This document shows, one piece after another, positions 50,262 to 56,461 of a stretch of DNA of 59,230 nt (its first letter is position 1; each line of letters begins with the position of its first letter). Source of the DNA: DATLGB01 sp038318085 (GTDB lineage Bacteria; Actinomycetota; Thermoleophilia; Solirubrobacterales; Solirubrobacteraceae); contig JBBQBV010000003.1 of NCBI GenBank assembly GCA_038318085.1, positions 1-59,230 on the forward strand, given 5' to 3'. Under the pieces are notes generated by a model that saw nothing but the letters and a program-made list of their open reading frames with translations, did no database searches and was not told the origin of the DNA. Both the position numbers and the translations under genes were made by a program.

Positions 50262-51691
50262 GAGGCGTCGTCGCGGCCGGCCATCCGCTCACCGCCGGGG
50301 CGGGGGCGGAGGCCCTGCGCGCCGGCGGCACCGCCGTGGACGCCGCGCTCGCCGCGCTGATGGCCGGCTTCGTGGCGGAGCCGCTGCTCACCGGCCTCGG
50401 GGCCGGCGGGTACATGCTCGTCGGTTCACCGGATGGGCAGGACACGCTGCTGGACTTCTTCGTCGAGGCTCCCGGCCGCGGGCGCGAGCACCGCGGCCAC
50501 GCGCCGCTGACGGCCGTCGACGTGTCCTTCGGCGACGCCGTGCAGATCTTCCACGTCGGCGCCGCGTCGGTCGGCGCCTACGGCATGCCGGCCGGTGTGT
50601 GCGAGGCGCACCGGCGCTTCGGGACGCTGCCGCTCGCAGACCTCGCCCGGCCCGCCGTCACCGCGGCGCGCGCGGGCGTCACGATCAACGCCCAGCAGGC
50701 CTACCTGTTCGAGATCCTCGCCGGCATCGTCGGCTCCTCGCCCGAGGCGCGCGCGACCTACGAGATCGCCGGGCGCCTCCCGCGTGAGGGCGACGTCATG
50801 GTGCTGCCCGAGCTGGCCGACGCGCTCGAGCGGCTCGCCGCCGAGGGCGAGGCGCCGTTTTACACCGGCGACGTCGCGGACGCGGTGGCGGCCACCGTCG
50901 CCCGCCGCGGCGGCCTGCTCACGCGCCGCGATCTCGCCGCCTACGAGGTCGTCGCGCGCGCGCCGGTCCGCGTCGCCTACCGCGGGCGCGAGGTGATCAC
51001 CAACCCGCCGCCGTCGGCCGGCGGCATCCTGATCGCGGGGACCCTCGAGGAGCTCGGCAGCGAGCCCGGAACCCCCGCGGCCTCGCGGCTCGTCGCCGCC
51101 CTCGAGCGCGCCCAGCGCCGGCGCACGCCGGAGTTCCTCGAGCAGCTCGGCTCCACGACGCACGTGTCGGTCATCGACGCGGCCGGCTGGGCCTGCTCGG
51201 TCACGGTCTCAAACGGCGAGGGCTCCGGCCTCGTGGTCTCGGGCACGGGCGTGCACCTCAACAACATGATGGGCGAGCAGGATCTGTCGCCGCTCGGCTT
51301 CTTCACGCACCCGCCGGGACGCCGCCTGCCGTCGATGATGGCGCCGACGCTCGTGCGGTGCGACGGCGACGTCTCGGTCGCGCTCGGGTCGGCGGGCTCC
51401 AACCGGATCCGCTCGGCCGTGCTGCAGGTGATCTCTCGGATCGTTGACGAGGGCCTCGAGGTGCAGGCCGCGATCGACGCGCCGCGGGTGCACTGGGAGG
51501 ACGGGGTCGTGTACTGCGAACCGGGCACCGACGCCGACGCGCTGGAGGCCGAGGGCCGCACCGTCGCGCGCTTCCGGGCGCGCAATCTCTTCTTCGGCGG
51601 CGCCCAGTGCGTCACCCGCTCGCTCGACGGCGCCCTGGCCGGCGGAGGCGATCCTCGGCGTGGCGGCGTGGCCGTCAGCGTCGAAGCATGA
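50258..51691 (+). CDS. Gamma-glutamyltransferase, cytoplasmic form
   Basis: A 477-residue gamma-glutamyltranspeptidase. The TTG start at 50258 overlaps the ftsZ stop by 4 bases (TTGA). The autoprocessing nucleophile is T300 in GSTTHVSVID, so a large chain of 299 and small chain of 178 residues are expected. 'AAGHPLTAGAGAEALRAGGTAVDAALAA' and 'GLGAGGYM' are typical. It is shorter than the usual 550-580 residues and begins directly at the catalytic domain, without the signal peptide of secreted members, so it probably works inside the cell on glutathione-like or gamma-glutamyl peptides. Confidence 0.88.
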   Translation: MRGVVAAGHPLTAGAGAEALRAGGTAVDAALAALMAGFVAEPLLTGLGAGGYMLVGSPDGQDTLLDFFVEAPGRGREHRGHAPLTAVDVSFGDAVQIFHVGAASVGAYGMPAGVCEAHRRFGTLPLADLARPAVTAARAGVTINAQQAYLFEILAGIVGSSPEARATYEIAGRLPREGDVMVLPELADALERLAAEGEAPFYTGDVADAVAATVARRGGLLTRRDLAAYEVVARAPVRVAYRGREVITNPPPSAGGILIAGTLEELGSEPGTPAASRLVAALERAQRRRTPEFLEQLGSTTHVSVIDAAGWACSVTVSNGEGSGLVVSGTGVHLNNMMGEQDLSPLGFFTHPPGRRLPSMMAPTLVRCDGDVSVALGSAGSNRIRSAVLQVISRIVDEGLEVQAAIDAPRVHWEDGVVYCEPGTDADALEAEGRTVARFRARNLFFGGAQCVTRSLDGALAGGGDPRRGGVAVSVEA

Positions 51692-51890
51692 CGGTCCAGA
51701 CGCCGGCGGCCTCGGTGACGGTGATCGCCAGTCCCGCGTCGGCGGCGAGGGCGGCCAGGTCGATCTGCGCCTCCGGGTCGGTCGCCAGGACGCGCAGCGC
51801 ATCCCCTGGCCTGAGTGACGGCACCAGGTGCCGAGCGCGCACGTAGGGCACCGGGCAGCGCTGGCCGCGGACGTCAAGCTCGTGCTCCAT
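51675..51890 (-). CDS. TusA/SirA-family sulfur-carrier protein
   Basis: A 71-residue protein from ATG 51890. The signature is 'LDVRGQRCPVPYVRAR' with Cys12 in a CPxP motif, the persulfide-carrying residue of TusA-type proteins. It likely relays sulfur for tRNA modification or another sulfur pathway. Its 3' end overlaps the end of the gamma-glutamyltransferase gene by 17 bases on the opposite strand. The start codon is only 10 bases away from that of the divergent DsrE-like gene. Confidence 0.85.
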   Translation of the reverse strand: MEHELDVRGQRCPVPYVRARHLVPSLRPGDALRVLATDPEAQIDLAALAADAGLAITVTEAAGVWTVMLRR

Positions 51891-51900
51891 AGGCTGCAGT

Positions 51901-52233
51901 GTGATGCTGGCGGCCATCCTCGAGTCGGGCGAGCCGTCCCGGCTGTACACGGGGCTCTCGCTGCTGGTGTGCGTCGCCGCGGAGGGCGAGGCCGCTCGCG
52001 GGCTGGTGTCCTTCGGGGCGCTCGGACCGATGCTGGCGCGCGACTTCGACGCGCCGCTGGCGCAGCTGCGCGCCGCCGCCGACGAGCTCGACGAGCTCGA
52101 GCTGTGGGCGTGCTCGGCGGCCGTGCAGGCGACCGGGGCCGACCCCGCGACAGTGCAGCGCGAGCTTGACGGGGTGATGTCGACGCCGCGTTTTCTCCGC
52201 GAGACCGCGGGTGCGCGGCTGGTGGTCGTGTGA
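51901..52233 (+). CDS. DsrE-like small protein
   Basis: A 110-residue protein starting at GTG 51901 (or ATG 51904). The fold pattern 'RLYTGLSLLVCVAAEGEAARGLVSFGAL' then 'LDELELWACSAAVQATGADPATVQRELDGVM' matches the DsrE/TusD type, with Cys residues in 'VCVAA' and 'WACSAA'. DsrE-like proteins commonly work with TusA as persulfide carriers, and the divergent TusA gene next to it supports that. The stop overlaps the next gene's GTG by 4 bases, indicating an operon with the lipoprotein gene. Confidence 0.65.
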   Translation: MMLAAILESGEPSRLYTGLSLLVCVAAEGEAARGLVSFGALGPMLARDFDAPLAQLRAAADELDELELWACSAAVQATGADPATVQRELDGVMSTPRFLRETAGARLVVV

Positions 52234-52634
52234 TCCGCCTGGCCGCCGCGGCGCTCACGGCGCTCGTGCTCGCCGGGTGCGGGGAGACCTCCGCCGACCT
52301 CTTCGAGGTCCAGCGCACCGGCGCCGACCGCAACGCCAACGTCGATCTGATCGTCAACGACGGCGGCACGGCGAGCTGTGACCACGGCAAGGCGATCGCC
52401 CTGCCGGGCCGGGCGCTGCTCGACGCCCGCGAGCTGGCGCGCAAGCTCGAGCAGCAGGCGTCGCTGTCGATCGAGCTGCCGCCCGCGCCCAACTCGATCC
52501 TGCGCTACGTGGTCCGCGTCTCCAATGGCCGCGTCGCCTTCTCGGACACCTCGGCCGGCCGGCCCGCGGCCTTCGACCGTCTCGCGGCGTTCTCCAAGGA
52601 CGTCATCGAGGACATCTGCAAGATCCGCCGCTGA
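52230..52634 (+). CDS. Lipoprotein of unknown function
   Basis: A 134-residue protein from GTG 52230. The signal peptide ends in a lipobox, LVLAGC, with lipidated Cys17 (VIRLAAAALTALVLAGCGE). The mature part is small and mixed (SADLFEVQRTGADRNANVDLI, then 'DDRLAAFSKDVIEDICKIRR'-like end). It should be anchored to the outer face of the membrane. No partner function can be read from the sequence. It is coupled to the DsrE-like gene by GTGA overlap. Confidence 0.75.
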   Translation: MIRLAAAALTALVLAGCGETSADLFEVQRTGADRNANVDLIVNDGGTASCDHGKAIALPGRALLDARELARKLEQQASLSIELPPAPNSILRYVVRVSNGRVAFSDTSAGRPAAFDRLAAFSKDVIEDICKIRR

Positions 52635-52638
52635 CGGC

Positions 52639-53286
52639 TCAGTCCTCCTCGAGCGGGCTTCCCGGGCCGAGGCGGACCTTGCCGTTGGAGCGGGCGCGCG
52701 CCTGCGCGCGCTCCATGAAGTCCAGGCGCCGGACCGCGGCGCGCAGCAGGCGCATCAGCAGCTCCAGGCGCGCGGTCTCCGAGCGCAGCTCGAGCAGGTT
52801 CTGCTTGGCGTCGAGGGTGAACTCGACGGTCGCGGCCATCTCGTAGGCGCCCATGCGCGCGATCGTGTCGGGCTCGGGCTCCTGGTCGGTGGCCTCCCGC
52901 AGCAGGGACGCGTAGGCGTCGTGGACCTCGGCGAGAAGCTCGGGATCGACCTCCTCGAGCTCGTCGTCGAGAAACTCGACGGCGCCGGCCGGGTAGGGGA
53001 GGTCGTCCTGCTCGGCGTCGAGCCGGAACACCCGCGTACCGCGGGCGACGAGGTTGACGCGGCCGTCGTCGAAGCGCGCGAGCACCTCGGCGATCTCCAT
53101 CGCGCAGCCGATCGTACGCAGCCCGTCCTCGTCGACCCGGACGATGCCGAACTCCGTCGTCGGCTCTGCCTCGCAGCGCGCGACGAGCGCCTTGAAGCGG
53201 TCCTCGAAGATGTGCAGCGGGACGAGCTCCGTCGGCAGGGCCACGAGCTGCAGCGGGAACAGGGGGAAGTCCCGCGTCGGGGCCAT
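52639..53286 (-). CDS. LON substrate-binding domain protein (no ATPase or protease domain)
   Basis: A 215-residue protein made of the LON N-terminal domain: 'DFPLFPLQLVALPTELVPLHIFEDRFKAL' at the start and 'EFGIVRVDEDGLRTIGCAMEIAEVL' with a helical C-terminal part. The ATPase and protease modules of Lon are absent and the length fits stand-alone members. It may recognise substrates for another protease or bind a partner; not known. ATG start at 53286. A full Lon is encoded at 30311-32599. Confidence 0.9.
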   Translation of the reverse strand: MAPTRDFPLFPLQLVALPTELVPLHIFEDRFKALVARCEAEPTTEFGIVRVDEDGLRTIGCAMEIAEVLARFDDGRVNLVARGTRVFRLDAEQDDLPYPAGAVEFLDDELEEVDPELLAEVHDAYASLLREATDQEPEPDTIARMGAYEMAATVEFTLDAKQNLLELRSETARLELLMRLLRAAVRRLDFMERAQARARSNGKVRLGPGSPLEED

Positions 53287-53301
53287 GCTCCGAGGATACG
53301 G

Positions 53302-54267
53302 TCAGCGTGAAGGGGCCTGCGCGGAGACGATCAGGTTGTAGAAGATCGCCGCCGGGAGCCGCGGCTCGAGCAGCGCGCGGTCCACGGCCTGCAGCACGAG
53401 GTAGCCCCGATAGGCGTACTGGCGCCACAGCCACGGCACCGACTCCGGCGTGGCGGTGGACTCCAGCGTGCGGTTGGCCCACCCGAACCAGCTGGCGAGC
53501 AGCTCCTCGCCCCGGACGCGCACGGACTGAAAGCCCGCGCTGGTCGCGAGATCGCGCAGCCGGGCGGGGTCGAAGGCGTGCACGTCGACGACGTCCTCGA
53601 GCCCATGGGGGCTCTGGCCCCTCGGGGCTTCGCCATGGGGGCTCCGCCCCCTCGCGGCTTCGTCGCTCCCCGGCCGTGCCGGTTCGCTGGCCGTCGCGCC
53701 CATCAGCGTGCGCCACAGCGGCGCGGCGCGCATCGCCGCCCGCTTCGGGTGGCCGGCGATGCGGTCGCCGTGGCGGGAGGGCTCGCCCGCGAAGAAGAGC
53801 ATCCCGCCCGGCCGCAGCACGCGCCGGAATTCATCAAAGGCGCGTTCGAGGTCGGGCAGATGGTGCAGGACCGCGTGGCCGAAGACGAGGTCGAAGGCGT
53901 CGTCGGCGAACGGGAGCTGCTCGGCGTCGGTGGTGATCGTCGTGACGCGGTCGGTGAGGGCGAGGCGCGCGGCGTTGCGCGCGAGCGTCTGCAGCATGCC
54001 GGGGGAGATGTCCAGGCAGGTTGCCTCGCCGACGACCCCGGCGGTCAGCATGTTCAGCGAGAAGTAGCCCGTGCCGGCGCCGATCTCCAGCGCCGCGCCG
54101 TACGGCCCGAGCGCGCGACCGAGTGCCTTGCGCAGCTTGCCGAGCACCTGGTGGCGGCCGATGGCGCCGAAGTCGATGCCCCACTTGTAGTCGTACTCCT
54201 CGGCCGCGGCGTCGTGGTAGCGCGTGTTGACGTCGCGGATCGCCTCGGGGCTGGCGGGTGCGGCCAT
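53302..54267 (-). CDS. Class I SAM-dependent methyltransferase with a repeat-derived insert
   Basis: A 321-residue methyltransferase. Motif I 'ALEIGAGTGYFSL' (about residues 59-71), then 'ATCLDISPGML', 'FDLVFGHAVLHHL' and 'EFRRVLRPGGMLFFAGEPS' show the Rossmann fold. Residues about 202-222 (EAARGRSPHG / EAPRGQSPHG) are two copies of a 10-residue repeat, encoded by the 30-bp tandem repeat at 53603-53662. The insert lies between the catalytic core and the C-terminal part and probably forms a disordered loop. The substrate is unknown. The gene is divergent from another methyltransferase (54312). Confidence 0.85.
   Translation of the reverse strand: MAAPASPEAIRDVNTRYHDAAAEEYDYKWGIDFGAIGRHQVLGKLRKALGRALGPYGAALEIGAGTGYFSLNMLTAGVVGEATCLDISPGMLQTLARNAARLALTDRVTTITTDAEQLPFADDAFDLVFGHAVLHHLPDLERAFDEFRRVLRPGGMLFFAGEPSRHGDRIAGHPKRAAMRAAPLWRTLMGATASEPARPGSDEAARGRSPHGEAPRGQSPHGLEDVVDVHAFDPARLRDLATSAGFQSVRVRGEELLASWFGWANRTLESTATPESVPWLWRQYAYRGYLVLQAVDRALLEPRLPAAIFYNLIVSAQAPSR
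53603..53662. repeat. Two 30-bp tandem repeats inside a coding region
   Basis: Copy one 53603-53632 and copy two 53633-53662 both begin CCATGGGGGCTC and end GGCTTCG; they differ at 3 of 30 positions. The second copy contains GGGGGC-tcc-GCCCCC, a perfect 6-bp palindrome of the kind seen in dispersed GC-rich repeats. The length (a multiple of three) keeps the frame of the methyltransferase gene. Confidence 0.9.
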
Positions 54268-54311
54268 GGGGGGGAAACCTAGCGTTAGCGCCGAGTAGAT
54301 TTGAGCGCTCG

Positions 54312-55085
54312 ATGAGCGGTCCGCTCTTCCTCCAGCAGGACCAGCCCGACGGCGTACCGCCGCTCGCGCTCACCGGCGAGCGCACGCTGCCCGACGTGCC
54401 GGAGGAGAACTACTGGTACCGGCGCCACCTCGCGGTCTACGAGTGGGTCGCCGAGCGCGCCTGGGGCCGCCGCGTGGTCGACCTGGCCTGCGGCGAGGGC
54501 TACGGGTCCTGGGTGCTCGCGCGCACAGCGGCCTCCGTCGTGGGAGTCGACGCCAACCCCGAGGCCTTCGAGCACGCGCGGCTGAAGTACACCGACGGCG
54601 CGCTCAGCTTCGAGCGCGACATGATCGACACCTGGAACGGTGACGTGGACTGCGTCGTCTTCCTGCAGACGATCGAGCACGTCCAGGACGCCGACGCGGC
54701 GCTCGCCCATGTCCGCGCGCTGATCGGCCCGACCGGCATCGCCTTCGTCTCCACGCCGAACCTGCTGACGATCGCGCCGAAGGGGGCGAAGAAGTCGCAC
54801 AACCCGTGGCACGTCAGGGAGTACCGCGCCGACGAGTTCGGCGAGCTGTGCGAGCGCCACTTCTCCGGCGTCGACCTCTTCGGCGTCTTTCACGCGCGCA
54901 AGCTCGCGTGGCACGCGCTGGCGCTCAAGCTCGGCTGGGACCGCATCCACGCGGCGCTGGGCCTGACGAGCCTGTTCTACGAGCGCTTCACCCCGTCGAT
55001 CGCGGCCCGCGACTTCCAGCTGCGCCACGCCGACGCGGCGAATCTGGACCGGGCACTGGATTTCGTGGCCGTCCTGCGGCCGTGA
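54312..55085 (+). CDS. Class I SAM-dependent methyltransferase
   Basis: A 257-residue enzyme from ATG 54312. Motifs: 'VVDLACGEGYGSWVLA' (motif I), 'VVGVDANPEAF' (motif II) and 'VDCVVFLQTIEHVQDADAALA' (motif IV); 'PNLLTIAPKGAKKSHNPWHVREY' resembles the substrate loop of polysaccharide-related methyltransferases of the UbiE/MenG-like broad group. Its stop overlaps the GTG start of the GH57 gene by 4 bases (GTGA), so the two are co-transcribed and probably act on a related glycan. Confidence 0.85.
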   Translation: MSGPLFLQQDQPDGVPPLALTGERTLPDVPEENYWYRRHLAVYEWVAERAWGRRVVDLACGEGYGSWVLARTAASVVGVDANPEAFEHARLKYTDGALSFERDMIDTWNGDVDCVVFLQTIEHVQDADAALAHVRALIGPTGIAFVSTPNLLTIAPKGAKKSHNPWHVREYRADEFGELCERHFSGVDLFGVFHARKLAWHALALKLGWDRIHAALGLTSLFYERFTPSIAARDFQLRHADAANLDRALDFVAVLRP

Positions 55086-56452
55086 CGCCCGGCCGCCTGT
55101 CGATCGTCCTGCACACGCACATGCCCTACGTGGAGGGCTTCGGGACGTGGCCGTTCGGCGAGGAGTGGCTGTGGGAGGCGATGGCGACGTGCTACCTGCC
55201 GCTGCTCGACGTGCTCGACGCCCGTCCCGACGCCGTCACCGTCTCGCTGACCCCGGTGCTCGCGGACCAGCTCGAGGCGCCCGGGGTCCCCGAGCGCTTC
55301 CTGGCCTTCTTGCGCGGGACCCGCGAGGAGAGCCACCGGCTCGACCTCGACGCGCATCCCGAGCTGGCCCCCCAGCTCCTTCATTCCCGAAGGCGCTACC
55401 GGCGGGCCGCGGCGAGCTTCGAGCGCCGCGGTGGGGACCTGATCGCCGCGTTCGCGCGCCACGCGCGCTGGACCAGTGCGGCCACGCACGCGGTCCTACC
55501 GCTGCTGGCCACCGACGCCGGCATCCGCCTGCAGCTGGAGACGGGCATCGACGCGCACCGCGCGCGCTTCGGCGCCTGGGACGGCGGCCTCTGGCTGCCC
55601 GAGTGCGCGTACGGCGGGTGGCTGGACGAGCGGCTCGCCGAGGCCGCGGCCGGGGTGGCCTGCGTCGAGCTCACCGACCTCGGCATCGACCCGCGCCGGG
55701 CGCTGCGCACCGCCGCCGGTCCGCTCCTGGCGCCGATCGACCGCGAGCTGATCGACCTCGTCTGGCGCGCCGACGGCTACCCGTCGGGCGCCGGGTACGC
55801 CGATACGCATGCCTTCACCGAGCGCCGCCACCTGGCCTGGGCCGTCGACGGCCGCCCGTACGACCCGCCGCGCGCCGCGGCGAGCGTGCGCGCGGACGCC
55901 GCCGACTTCGCCGCCCGCGCGGCCGCGCGGGTCGCCGGCGGCGGATGGACCGTCTGCGCGCTCGACACCGAGCTGCTCGGGCACTGGTGGGCCGAGGGGG
56001 TCGACTGGCTGGCGGCTGCGATCGACGAGTGCGCGCGGGCCGGCCTGGCGCTCGTGCCGCTCGACGCGGAGGCCTACGGCGAGGACGCGGCGCCCGCGCC
56101 CGCGCTGCCCGTCACGAGCTGGGGGCGGCCGCGCACCCTGCAGACCTGGAGCGGCCCGCGCGCGCACGGGCTCGCCTGGCGCCAGCGCGCCGCCGAGCTG
56201 CGCGCCCTCGGACGGCCGGGCGCCGCGCCGCCGTCCCTGCGTGCGCGGCGCGAGCTGCTGGCCCTGCAGTCCTCCGACTGGGCCTTCCTGATCAGCGAGG
56301 ACACGGCCGGGCCGTACCCGCTCGAGCGCGCCGCGGCCCACGAGGCCGCGCTCGACGCGGCGCTGGTCGGCGACGGCGAGCCCGCGCTGCGCAACCTCGC
56401 GCCGTACCTCGTCACCAGCCCAGGTGTGCGCGTTTGCAGGGTCCCCATCTAG
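55082..56452 (+). CDS. GH57 glycoside hydrolase, 1,4-alpha-glucan branching enzyme-like
   Basis: A 456-residue GH57 protein starting at GTG 55082. The family motifs are visible: HTHMPYV near the start, the nucleophile E174 in GLWLPECAYG, and the acid/base D295 in DTELLGHWWAEG. The order and the 'GHWW' context favour branching enzymes over amylases, though it is shorter than the usual 520-plus residues, and activity is not certain. It would act on alpha-1,4-glucan such as glycogen inside the cell. It is coupled to the methyltransferase upstream. Confidence 0.85.
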   Translation: MTPGRLSIVLHTHMPYVEGFGTWPFGEEWLWEAMATCYLPLLDVLDARPDAVTVSLTPVLADQLEAPGVPERFLAFLRGTREESHRLDLDAHPELAPQLLHSRRRYRRAAASFERRGGDLIAAFARHARWTSAATHAVLPLLATDAGIRLQLETGIDAHRARFGAWDGGLWLPECAYGGWLDERLAEAAAGVACVELTDLGIDPRRALRTAAGPLLAPIDRELIDLVWRADGYPSGAGYADTHAFTERRHLAWAVDGRPYDPPRAAASVRADAADFAARAAARVAGGGWTVCALDTELLGHWWAEGVDWLAAAIDECARAGLALVPLDAEAYGEDAAPAPALPVTSWGRPRTLQTWSGPRAHGLAWRQRAAELRALGRPGAAPPSLRARRELLALQSSDWAFLISEDTAGPYPLERAAAHEAALDAALVGDGEPALRNLAPYLVTSPGVRVCRVPI

Positions 56453-56461
56453 CCTGAAGCG

